Origin: Litsea cubeba
Taxonomy: Eukaryota > Streptophyta > Magnoliopsida > Laurales > Lauraceae
NCBI GenBank assembly: GCA_012931725.1
Contig: CM022946.1
Coordinates: 56,632,058-56,696,057 of the forward strand
Direction of reading: 5' to 3'
DNA: 64,000 nt
Numbering within the stretch: the stretch's first letter is position 1; each line of letters opens with the position of its first letter. A model generated the notes under the pieces. The model was given only the letters and a program-made list of their open reading frames with translations. It was not told the origin of the DNA and searched no databases. This document shows positions 35,400 through 44,607 of the stretch, one piece after another. The position numbers and the translations under genes were made by a program.

Positions 35400-36690
35400 A
35401 ATTTACACCCTACTTCTGATGCATGCACTTCATTTTTCTAATCTCACTCCTATTTCATTAATTGTACCAAAAGGACAAAAAGGGTGTATGCAAGACGGTG
35501 TAATTTAAGTCTCAAGTATTGTTTCATAAATCTTACCTTTCATTTTTTTTCTTTAATATATTTGTATGATCTCAAATTTTCAGAAAAATAATGCATTACA
35601 ATGTATACAAATAAAATATTATTTACATATTGTGTCATGAATTCAAGCAGTGTTCCTGGTTTTCTAATTTAATAAAGGGAGAATTTATATTGAAAGAAAG
35701 GGGGAAATGAGAGACCTATATTAATGTTTTCATGCATTCGGTATTTGATTGGGGAGAGGAAGAATGACATTTTCACATATACTTTCTCATATTTAGGCAT
35801 AAAACTGATTTGCTTGTGCTGAGAGTGAACACAATTTTTTCTACCCCCAAAGAGAGGAAACAAAACTTTCTCCCTCTTTTTTCTCTTTTGAATTCCAAAT
35901 AACAAAACTTTTTCCTTCCCATTTTCCTCTTCTACTTTTTCTAAGTTTCCATTTTATATTAATTTCCTTTCTCCCTTTTCTCTAGCTTTCTCCATCTGGT
36001 AGGAATCCATCTTATTTTTCTACTTTTTCCTTGCCATAATCCTCTACTTAATATACCTCTTTCCATTTTGGCATATAACTTCAAAAAAAGAAAGAGAGAG
36101 AAAAAAAAACCATGTTTTGGCATCTAAACAACTTTTGTGTCTAAGTTGCACGCCTATACATAATCCTTGTTCTTGTAATTTATGATTTTTTTGTATCCAT
36201 TAATTCACTCCTTGAGCAAAATGAGAAATAAATTAGACAAAGTGTTTTCTTACATCTTCATATCCATTCATTTCTTTTAATTCATTTTGTAGTGGTTTGA
36301 AACCATCCTTTTGACTGCCATGCGAAGGAAATCTGGTGAAGAGAGACAACTTGTTGGTACTGGATCTGGACTCTCAAATTCTCAGCCCCTTGTTTGCTTT
36401 GCGCTATGTAATGGGGCATCATCTGATCCCATAGTAATCTCTGGATTCTCTGATCTCATCAGTAATTAAAGATCTTCATATACTTAAGCATAAAATCTAA
36501 CTTCACCCATGCATTGGTCTGGTCTATCAAGCTTCCAGGCCTCATCCATTATGTGCCATTCTCTGGTCTATTTTATTAGCATCTGAGCTATGATTGTCCT
36601 TATTTTGTGTTATATAGGCCAAACTCATCCCTGCCATTAATCTTTCCATTTGGAGGCTCGGTCTAATCATGTTCTAAGCTAATTTGTGAC

Positions 36691-37292
36691 TATAATAAAT
36701 ACATATAACTAGATATAAACTAGTATACTTGGTTAAAGACAAGGCAAGGAAGATGGAATTGTCAATCTCATCTCGCATAAGGATATAGTGACTATAAATA
36801 CATATAACTAGATATAAACTAGTATACTTGTATGCACGGTTTCTACTTGAAGAGGGACGTGTCACAAAACAATTGTGGGTTTGGATAAGCACTTGGAATT
36901 TGGAAGGGTTTAGGGATACCCTCCGTTGGACGCCTTCTAACATGGCCGAACCATCTCAGTCGATTTTCTCTCATTTTATCTCCAATCGGTGCTATTCGTA
37001 CTTTGCCCCTAATCGCCTCATTCATAATCTTATCTCTCCTTGTGACCCCGCACATCCATCTTAGCATTCTCATCTCCGCAACTTCCATCTTCTTGACATG
37101 ATTATGCTTTACTGCCCAACACTCTGATCCATATAACAACGCTGGTCGTACCGCCACCTTATAATACTTTCCTTTAACCTTGAGGGGGACTTTCCAAGGT
37201 ACCCTCCATTTTGTTACAAGACTCCGAAGCACTCCTCCATTTTGTCCACCCGGCCCGAATCCTGTGACTTACATCAGTATCAATCCCTCCAT
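36691..37292. repeat. Rearranged duplicate block joined to the broken MIP1-b intron
   Basis: About 36730-37292 repeats 44420-44982 in the same orientation. Within it, 36790-36905 is inverted MIP1 last-intron sequence (equivalent to about 16870-16990) and the rest is a piece of an RTE LINE. A 38-base string starting CTATAAATACATATAAC occurs twice, near 36693 and 36791. Short repeated strings at junctions suggest template-switch repair. Confidence 0.75.
36919..37292 (-). mobile_element. RTE-type LINE C-terminal fragment (duplicate)
   Basis: The minus strand encodes LYGSECWAVKHNHVKKMEVA ... RMLRWMCGVTRRD ... NRLRWFGHVRRRP, the highly conserved tail after the RT domain of plant RTE elements. It is fused at 36919 to MIP1 intron sequence and at 37292 to a GC-rich minisatellite. 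Almost identical to 44608-44982. Confidence 0.8.
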
Positions 37293-37297
37293 AATGT

Positions 37298-37403
37298 CCT
37301 GGGCGCCCGGGGGATATTTGGCCTGGGCGCCCGGGGAGAATGTCCTGGGCGCCCAGGGGATATTTGGCATGGGCGCCCGGGGAGAATGTCCTGGGCGCCC
37401 GGG
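37298..37403. repeat. GC-rich palindromic minisatellite (left half)
   Basis: Cores CCTGGGCGCCCGGGG start at 37298, 37322, 37344, about 37366 and 37388, with alternating AGAATGT and ATATTTGG spacers (22- and 24-bp units, so about 46 bp per pair). The array is split by the LTR element at 37404 and resumes at 40901. Confidence 0.85.
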
Positions 37404-37729
37404 TGATGCAGTCCTAGGGTTAGGATGCAAGTGCTAGGGCACAATTAGGGTTCCTAGGGAACAATCACACGAGGAAGAAACAGTCTTCAACGATAAATCT
37501 TCTCTTAATTCTATTCTCTCTATGAGATTACCAATCTCTACAATGTAATATTTATAGGAAAAGATACTTAAGGCCTAAGAAAACAACAAAACTAGGAAAC
37601 CAAATAATAATTAGAAACTAATCCTAATTATACTCTTACTAAAATAAAACTAATTAAAATTAGAATTTCATGGGTCCCACATGTGGCCCACGAGTCTTGT
37701 TGCAATGATATAGTATTGCTGCTGCATCA
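37404..37729 (-). repeat. 3' LTR of the gag-protease element
   Basis: Starts TGATGCAGTCC and ends TGCTGCATCA on the plus strand, 326 bp. On the minus strand its first 70 bases encode the last 22 residues and stop of the gag-protease frame. Confidence 0.93.
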
Positions 37730-39357
37730 TTCTCCCCAGGTTGGAAAAGAGTTCGACCTCGAACTCGGCTCTTCTTCTTGATGTTACTTCTGTAGATAGT
37801 GTGCACGTGAAGCGCATCCTTGGTGAGACGAGAACTTGACCCTGGCTTCGGTGGTGTCGGTTTCATAGGACGGAGTGTGACTTGCTTTTCACCATGTATG
37901 AATGTGTATGTGTTGTCGCGCATGCCATTAGTTCCATTCTTGTCATACATCCACGGACGACCCAATAAGATATCACAACTATCCATGGGTACCACATTAC
38001 ACCAAACTGTATCTGTATAATCTGTACCAATGGAAAAGGTAACTGGACATGCATATCGGACTTGCACTTCATCACCTGTCATTAACCATCTAGCAAAATA
38101 AGGACGATGATGCTTCCGAACTTTCAGCTGTAAGCGATCTACAAAAGCTTGGGATATAATATTCTGACAACTGCCGCCATCAATGACTACCGTGCATTCC
38201 TGAGCATTGACTGTTCCTTTGGAGCGGAAAATATTTTCTCGCAACCACTTCGTCGCAGTAGTTGATGGAGCATCGGTGATGACCATGAGAGATTCACCGT
38301 CAACTGCAGTGTAAATCTCTAATTCTTCTGTCTCAGCTGCAACCTCTGTTTCTTTAGGATCATCTGGGACATCCTTCTCATCACTTTCATTCTCAATCAA
38401 GTGGATACGTTTGGGACATTCCCTTGCACGATGCCCTTGTTGGTGACAATTAAAGCATGTGATCCTATTTTGACCTTCGGGCTTGGTGAATTCTTTCTCC
38501 GATGAATCACTCAGTTTAGAACCGGCAAGTGAAGAATTCTTCTGCATAACCCATTTAGAGGCATTAAGTTTTTTGGCTTGATGATGTGCAATTCCTTCAG
38601 CTTTGATAGCATGCTGAACGATCTCATCAACATTCTCAAAATGCTGAAATGTGAGGATATCTTGTATGTCAAGTGTCAGCCCATTAAAGTATCTGTCAAC
38701 TAATACATCCTCATCTTCAGTCAAACCACAACGAGCTTGCATGGTCATAAATTCCTCAGAATACTCAACAACTGTCTTAGATCCTTGTTTCAAGTATTGA
38801 AAACGTGAACGCAGATCTCTGGAGTAATTGACAGGCAAAAATTTTTGCTTTAACAAATTTTTCATCTCGGCCCACGTGTCAACAGGGTCAATTTGTTGGT
38901 ATCTTCGCTTCTTTTGCAACTCGGCCCACCATATTGCAGCATAATTGCGAAATCGAGTTGCCACCAGTGTAATCTTATGAGCATTCGTCATTGGTTTATG
39001 TGCAAAAATATTTTCAACACACACTAACCAATCCAAGAATTCATCTGGGTTCAATTTCCCATCATATTCGGGAATCACAAGTTTAATACCCAAATCACGA
39101 TCAACGTTGACTACATGTGGATCTCGTTGATTTCGATGAGGTCCTCCATCATTGCGAGGATTATCATCATGCCGATTAGTTTCCAAATTGGTTAATCGGG
39201 TTTCAATCCTTTCCAGAGTCGCTTGCATTTGAACTTGCATTTGTACCATCGTTGCAGATATTTGATTAACAGTTACCGACAATTGTGCAACGGTTCCCCT
39301 CAAATCATCATCATTGTGAGAGGAAGACTCCGTGTCAACCTGTTTCTTGGGAGGCAT
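37660..39357 (-). CDS. Gag-protease polyprotein of LTR element, 565 aa
   Basis: Residues 1-70 are a coiled-coil-like N-terminus. A retrotransposon gag domain follows (about 105-270, with NYAAIWWAELQKKRR and RSRFQYLKQGSKTVVEYSEE). A CCHC zinc knuckle CFNCHQQGHRAREC lies near residue 305. A pepsin-like retroviral-type protease follows, with VVIDGGSCQNIIS near 390 and CDILLGRPWMYD near 455. Gag packages element RNA and the protease cleaves the polyprotein; both are family knowledge. The active-site triad reads Asp-Gly-Gly, a variant seen in plant Ty3 elements. The frame is unbroken and does not stop before the LTR: it passes through the polypurine tract and ends in the 3' LTR. No RT follows in any frame. 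Confidence 0.9.
   Translation of the reverse strand: MPPKKQVDTESSSHNDDDLRGTVAQLSVTVNQISATMVQMQVQMQATLERIETRLTNLETNRHDDNPRNDGGPHRNQRDPHVVNVDRDLGIKLVIPEYDGKLNPDEFLDWLVCVENIFAHKPMTNAHKITLVATRFRNYAAIWWAELQKKRRYQQIDPVDTWAEMKNLLKQKFLPVNYSRDLRSRFQYLKQGSKTVVEYSEEFMTMQARCGLTEDEDVLVDRYFNGLTLDIQDILTFQHFENVDEIVQHAIKAEGIAHHQAKKLNASKWVMQKNSSLAGSKLSDSSEKEFTKPEGQNRITCFNCHQQGHRARECPKRIHLIENESDEKDVPDDPKETEVAAETEELEIYTAVDGESLMVITDAPSTTATKWLRENIFRSKGTVNAQECTVVIDGGSCQNIISQAFVDRLQLKVRKHHRPYFARWLMTGDEVQVRYACPVTFSIGTDYTDTVWCNVVPMDSCDILLGRPWMYDKNGTNGMRDNTYTFIHGEKQVTLRPMKPTPPKPGSSSRLTKDALHVHTIYRSNIKKKSRVRGRTLFQPGENDAAAILYHCNKTRGPHVGPMKF
37730..37740 (-). other. Polypurine tract
   Basis: The minus strand reads CCTGGGGAGAA immediately before the 3' LTR, the expected position and composition for plus-strand priming. 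Confidence 0.75.
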
Positions 39358-40561
39358 TTTTGTTTAATGCAAATTGAAAAATTTTGACTGACCTGATGTG
39401 TAGATCTGCACTTTACAATCACAATGGCGAAAATGAACTGGAAATCGGGCTTCAGATGGGCTCAATATTGTGAAAAGAAATTTTAACCGTTGATCAAGCA
39501 AAATCTACCGTTGATCGGACACTTGAACTATGGATCTTGTGCAATTGGGTCGGAACTGCCCAGGCCCAAAATCTACTCGACCCGAACTGCCAATCAGTCC
39601 CAACTTCACTGGGCTTCAAACAGATTTGGATCCTTCAAATGGTAGACCTGACTCGACGTGGGCCCGCTCGGCCTGTGTGTCGAATGGAAGAAGAAAAGGG
39701 CTTTGAAACCCTAAATGGCATGTGATATGCTTCAATGAAGAGAAGGAGGAGATCGGAGAAGAGATGGCGATGGCGCTGCGATGGCGAGAGGTGGCCGGAA
39801 GAGGGAGATGCCTCGACGACCACGGCGATGAAGGCGGTGTTGCGAAACGACCAGGGCGATGGCGTCGTCTCCGGTGAAAGGTACTTATCTACCTTTTTCT
39901 CTCGCTGCGTCTGATTCTTCTCCTTCTTTCTGCTCGTTTCTATTCTTCTTTGCTTTGCTGCCGGGATAGTTTTTTTTTTTGTTTTTTTTTGTTTTTTTTT
40001 TTCTCTGGGTTTGGCCAAGAGCAGAGGGTGGGATTGGGGACAGTGACGATGATAGGGAGGTGGCTAGGTTGCTGGTTTTGCGGTGGCGATGTGGCAGGGA
40101 TTCGGCAGAGGGGTTCTGCTGTTGGTGAGGGGCTGGAGGTTTGGATGTTGGGGTGGCACTGATATAGGGAGATTGGGGAAGATGGTTGGTTCGGTGGCTT
40201 CCGGTAGGCTAGGATAGGGTTCAGCAATTTGGGGTTTTGAATGTTTTGGGAAAAAAATGGGTCTAGGGTTTACGGGGATTCCGGTGGAATGGGTTTGGAG
40301 ATTCTCCGGTTTTGGGCTAGGTTGGGGATTTCGGTGGAATGGCAGGCGGTGGATTTGGGGCTTCAGCAGGCGGTTTGGAGATGGTGCAGGGAGATGATGG
40401 ATGGTCAGGAAGAAGATTGGTCAAGGGAATAGGGGCTGCAGGAGGGTTCTGTGGTGGAGATCGGGGTTATGGAATGTGGCTGGGATCTGCGGAAGGGTTT
40501 GGCCAGGGATGATGAACGGAATGAGGGATAGGGGTAATCGTGCCGACGATGGAATCGTTCG

Positions 40562-40573
40562 GCTCTGATACCA
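40562..40573 (-). other. Primer-binding site, initiator tRNA-Met type
   Basis: The minus strand reads TGGTATCAGAGC one base inside the 5' LTR. This is the standard plant PBS complementary to the 3' end of initiator methionine tRNA. Confidence 0.92.
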
Positions 40574-40574
40574 T

Positions 40575-40900
40575 TGATGCAGTCCTAGGGTTAGGATGCA
40601 AGTGCTAGGGCACAATTAGGGTTCCCAGGGAACAATCACACGAGGAAGAAACAGTCTTCAACGATAAATCTTCTCTTAATTCTATTCTCTCTATGAGATT
40701 ACCAATCTCTACAATGTAATATTTATAGGAAAAGATACTTAAGGCCTAAGAAAACAACCAAACTAGGAAACCAAATAATAATTAGAAACTAATCCTAATT
40801 ATACTCTTACTAAAATAAAACTAATTAAAATTAGAATTTCATGGGTCCCACATGTGGCCCACGAGTCTTGTTGCAATGATATAGTATTGCTGCTGCATCA
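40575..40900 (-). repeat. 5' LTR of the gag-protease element
   Basis: 326 bp, same ends as the 3' LTR. I see two substitutions between them (near 40627 and 40759). Confidence 0.93.
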
Positions 40901-41015
40901 CCGGGGGTATTTGGCCTGGGCGCCTGGGGAGAATGTCCTGGGCGCCCGGGGGATTTGTCCTGGGCGCCCGGGGGACTGGGCACCCGGGGGAGTGATGGGC
41001 GCCCAGGACTGAGGA
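40901..41015. repeat. GC-rich palindromic minisatellite (right half)
   Basis: Continuation of the array at 37298, with GGGCGCCCGGGGG cores and AGAATGT, ATTTGT and GGACT spacers. It becomes less regular to the right and runs into a GC-rich stretch with a 15-base T run near 41053. Confidence 0.8.
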
Positions 41016-41261
41016 AGGAGTCCACTGGTCCCGTGGCGGCCATTACGTATTCCTTTTTTTTTTTTTCGGGGGCGCTGCCCCCTGGGCCCCCGCGAGCTGA
41101 CCGGTCGGCTCGACACCCGCCGGTGGACAACCCCGGACCCCCTCTGCGAAGCGCATGATATATCCCTTAGCATATGTAAATTCCAAAGACTCTGCCCCTC
41201 GGTAACTTCTGATGGGTCATCCCAGAAGAAGAAGATGAGCCCGCAACTTGCTAAAAAGATT
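41016..41261. other. GC-rich flank, no gene
   Basis: GC-rich transposon-like DNA (CCCCCTGGGCCCCCGCG near 41090) with no identifiable frame. The composition matches the minisatellite, not the surrounding AT-rich DNA, so both may come from one lost LTR. Confidence 0.4.
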
Positions 41262-41700
41262 GCTCCAGATCCTAGGCTGCAGCAGCGGGCGTAGTCGCTG
41301 CAGCGCGGAAAATGAGAGAGCTTCTCAGGCTGAGGAGAGGGCTGCGCCAGCTGGAAGGGCTTCCGAGGCTGATCTTTCCGCGGCCCGCGAGAGGGCGACC
41401 AGGCTTGAGACCGAACTCTTAGCAGCCTAAGAGAGGGCGGCCAAGGCAGAGGCTGAGCTTGTGAAGGACCTTGAGAGGGCTTCGCTCAGTGAGGCTGAGC
41501 TTCTGAAGACCCGCGAGAGGGCTTCGCTCAGTGAGGTGAGCTTCTGAAGACCCGCGAGAGGGCTTCGCTCAATGAGGCTGAGCTTCCGAAGACCTGCGAG
41601 AGGGCTTCGCTCAGTGAGGTGAGCTTCTGAAGACCCGCGAGAGGGCTTCACTCAATGAGGCTAAGCTTGTACAGACCCGTGAGAGGGTGATGCTCAGAGA
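41262..41700 (+). repeat. 42/41-bp tandem repeat from a coiled-coil coding fragment
   Basis: Five units, beginning GCTTCGCTCA, start at 41479, 41521, 41562, 41604 and 41645. They alternate 42 and 41 bp, so the array is really 83-bp pairs and the frame shifts at every second unit. Upstream (41262-41478) the plus strand encodes an Ala/Glu/Arg-rich helix (RATRLETELLAA) of the kind in plant transposon gag-like proteins. Not a functional gene. Confidence 0.65.
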
Positions 41701-41811
41701 GACCGTTGTGGAGACAGTGATTGGGGGCGGTACATGAGAGAACTGCTTTCCCAGATATTGCCCTCTTAGGCTTCGTGCCGACTGAGGCGCTTGATGATTG
41801 TAGTGGCAGCT

Positions 41812-42015
41812 CTGATGATGTCTATGGTGATGCCAGGAGTAGGAGAGGGAGAGGGAGACCCAAGAGAAGTTGGAAAGAAACTATTAAACACGACATTGCT
41901 TACATGGATCTAACGAAGGACATGGCCCTAAACATATTTAATTGGCGTCGTCAAATCCATATAGCCGACCCCACCTAGTGGGAAAAGGCTTGGTTTGGTT
42001 TGGTATATTTGGTTT
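41812..42015 (+). mobile_element. RTE-type LINE 3' end (plus strand)
   Basis: Encodes DVYGDARSRRGRGRPKRSW, then DLTKDMALNIFNWRRQIH and ADPT with a stop at about 41977, followed by GGGAAAAGGCTTGGTTTGG and a short TTTGGT-rich tail. This is the standard end of plant RTE elements. It faces the opposite way from the RTE bodies at 36919 and 44608, which both lack this end. Confidence 0.8.
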
Positions 42016-42447
42016 AGTCCGATTTGTCATACCATGAGTAATTTGCATGTGTCTAAAGCTAGGTGGCTATTGGAGGAAAAGTTTTGGAAAGGACTGCTCA
42101 TGGAAATGTGATTTGATATGGCTTTGATAGATTCGTTTACATGTGATGGATATCCGGTTTGCACAAAAGAAAGCCTTGCCTGACTCTGTTTTCCTTTGAT
42201 TTCTGGAGTCAAACACGACCCAGCTGTTTTAAATCTACCACAACGTGGGACTTCCTGTGGAAAGGACTGCATATTATTATGCAATCTGCAGATTGATTTT
42301 TTTGAGGTGGGATGTACGCCACTGGGAACTGTGATAGATTTTGATGCTTGATGTAATTTGGTTACCAAACATTGGCCGAGCATTCACTCTGGCAACTTTC
42401 GCCAAGCTATTATTAGCCCATGCATGTCTATCACAACTCTGCTGAAC
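42016..42447. other. Unassigned DNA between RTE tail and inverted block
   Basis: No gene, repeat or unit-2 counterpart recognised. Confidence 0.4.
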
Positions 42448-44066
42448 TAGAATAAGAAGCACGTTGAGTTTTTAAAATTGTTTTTTGAAGAAGGGCTTTG
42501 TATTAGATTGGAATTGCTAAAATCTTGCCTTCATATGTGAGGCACCTCAAAAGAAATGGCTTGAATAGTTATATTTTACCGGTTGATAGCATGCATGAAT
42601 CCTTGATTTAATGGTTATCATCAGACTCATTTTAAAACTTAAGCCATATGGAATCAACATTGAAGCCATTCATCCTGCATATATAGGTGGCTACCATGGC
42701 GTTGGGTGGTTTGAAGTTCAGTTATAGTAATAAAAAAACATTATTAGTCCTCACTGTTAGTTTTACCATGACCTTAATTCATCTTACAGTTATCATGGCT
42801 GTTCCTTTGTGGTTGGAGGCAATGATTTCAAAAAATATATAACTGAAGAAGACATTAAGCAGTACCAACTTGCAAGTTGAGAGGGTTCTTAATTTTTCAT
42901 GTGCCACGGATTAACTACACTTGTAATTGTTGTAAACTGGATATACATTATTACACCGTTCTCTATCAGCTTAAACTTGGTTGTCAACATAGTATCAGAA
43001 TGGGAGGTCGAGTGTACGAACGCACGGAGGGAGTGATTCTTGTGCGGAGCTCCCCTGTATGTGGTACTGCGAGATGACCGTTTATCACTAGAAAATAAAG
43101 ATTCAATATGCCTATTTCATAATATAGTCAACCCCATCATTTCTTGTGTCTCATAATAATTTATCACGGCCCCATAATTCCTTGTAATCAAATAAATTGC
43201 CACAAACCAATCATGATCAAAACCTACTTGTGGAACACTACATAAATGGACTCTGTACAGACATCAAAGTTTCATATGTCAATACCAGTAACTTCTTTGT
43301 ACAAAGATTAGGATTTCAATACTAAAAAGAAATCAACTAAAAACTAGAGCAGGTTTGCTTCATGACAAAGTTAAATTATGCACTCCAGCAAAGAAATCAT
43401 GACCACCATGGTTTTTCTGTCAAGTTGCTCACGAAGACATACTGAAATCTCATATCATAGGGTAACCATTCCATAATATGCGATAACTTTCGATTGGATT
43501 TGGAGTCAATGCACTTCTTGATAGCATCACACAGCTTCTTATCGACGTTGTCACACACCCAAGAAAAAAGGTCATTTGTGCTAATAGAGGCCTCTTTTGA
43601 GTATCTCTCAAGAATCCTGGGCAACAACACTTGACTTGACTTCTTCACAACAACATTAGCTTGAAGGTAATCATTCTTGGCAATTTCCAGTTCCTCTTTG
43701 ACATTTGAAGCAGTGTAGACCCTCATCTGCACAAAGTTTAATTAAGATCAAGTTAGGAAGCTGTGAATTTATCAGGGGTGGCATTGTGCTTGGTGAAGGC
43801 AGAATATGGAATTAATTACTCCATTATCATATCATCTCCCCAGCTGATGATAGTAGGAGAGATTCAATGCAGACTTCTTTTGGTTAAAGACAAGGCAAGG
43901 AAGATGGAATTGTCAATCTCATCTCTCATAAGGATATAGTGACTATAAATACATATAACTAGATATAAACTAGTATACTTGTATGCACGGTTTCTGTTTC
44001 AAGAGGGACGTGTCACAAAACAATTATGGGTTTGGATAAGCACTTGGAATTTGGAAGGGTTTAGGG
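42448..44066 (-). repeat. Inverted piece of unit 3 (MIP1-b last exon and 3' flank)
   Basis: Reads on the minus strand as unit-2 positions about 16865-18815, without the L1 tail (empty site near 42755) and with a different filler where unit 2 has the foldback. It includes the complete MIP1 last exon. Its orientation is opposite to the rest of unit 3, so an inversion or inverted duplication occurred here. Confidence 0.85.
43397..43726 (-). pseudogene. Displaced last exon of MIP1-b (DUF547 C-terminus)
   Basis: 110 codons on the minus strand starting RVYTASNVKEELE after an intact TTGTGCAG acceptor and ending EKPWWS and a stop. It is clean and open, and closer to the expected family C-terminus (PWW) than MIP1-a (PLWL). 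It is separated from the rest of MIP1-b by 7 kb and inverted, so it cannot be joined by ordinary splicing. Confidence 0.82.
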
Positions 44067-44383
44067 TTAGGATTTCAATACTAACAAGAAATCAACTAAA
44101 AACTAGAGCAGGTTTGCTTCATGACAAAGTTAAATTATGCACTCCAGCAAAGAAATCACGACCACCATGGTTTTTTTGTCAAGTTGCTCACGAAGACATA
44201 CTGAAATCTCATATCATAGGATAACCATTCCATAATATGCGATAACTTTCGATTGGATTTGGAGTCAATGCACTTCTTGATAGCATCACACAGCTTCTTA
44301 TTGACGTTGTCACACACCCAAGAAAAAAAGGTCATTTGTGCTAATAGAGGCCTCTTTTGAGTATCTCTCAAGAATCCTGGGCA
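44067..44383 (-). pseudogene. Second, partial copy of the MIP1 last exon
   Basis: Repeats 43310-43622 with a one-base A insertion (AGAAAAAAAGG) that breaks the frame. It stops abruptly within the exon at GGGCA, where intron sequence (TGATGATAGTAGG) follows directly. It is flanked on both sides by copies of the same intron segment (43880-44066 and 44400-44607). Confidence 0.8.
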
Positions 44384-44607
44384 TGATGATAGTAGGAGAG
44401 ATTCAATGCAGACTTCTTTTGGTTAAAGACAAGGCAAGGAAGATGGAATTGTCAATCTCATCTCGCATAAGGATATAGTGACTATAAATACATATAACTA
44501 GATATAAACTAGTATACTTGTATGCACGGTTTCTGTTTCAAGAGGGATGTGTCACAAAACAATTGTGGGTTTGGATAAGCACTTGGAATTTGGAAGGGTT
44601 TAGGGAT

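Larger units (their letters stand above)
32473..36433 (+). pseudogene. MIP1-b: DUF547 gene without first and last exons
   Basis: Exons 32473-32798, 33347-33446, 33530-33589, 34316-34402, 36293-36433 match the first five of MIP1-a and join in frame. Here the donor after the fourth exon is a proper GT (34403-34404). Replacements include Asn to Asp in the AGYDIGGH block and Met to Ile at the end of the fifth exon. The last exon is absent downstream. Homology with unit 2 ends in the last intron at about 36690, and the missing exon lies inverted at 43397-43726. With no 5' exons and no 3' exon in place, a normal product is not expected. Confidence 0.82.
37404..40900 (-). mobile_element. Non-autonomous gag-protease LTR retrotransposon (TR-GAG-like), 3.5 kb
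   Basis: Two 326-bp LTRs (37404-37729, 40575-40900) bracket a 2.85-kb interior. The TSD is CCGGG at 37399-37403 and 40901-40905. Read on the minus strand, a primer-binding site complementary to initiator tRNA-Met follows the 5' LTR (40562-40573), then a 1.2-kb leader, a gag-protease frame (39357-37660), and a polypurine tract at the 3' LTR. RT, RNase H and integrase are absent. The two LTRs differ at only two positions that I can find, so the insertion is recent. It would need enzymes from a related autonomous element. It is inserted in a GC minisatellite. Confidence 0.93.

Noticed and set aside
37298..41015. Regular GC-rich repeats that could be mistaken for a CRISPR-like array
   Set aside because: Units are 22-24 bp with 7-8-base repeated spacers, in a plant genome, split by a retrotransposon; there are no unique spacers or cas genes.
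40831..41173. Open frames of 91-99 codons at the right end of the LTR element
   Set aside because: They read from the minisatellite into the 5' LTR; only the LTR-encoded tail resembles gag-protease, for a trivial reason.
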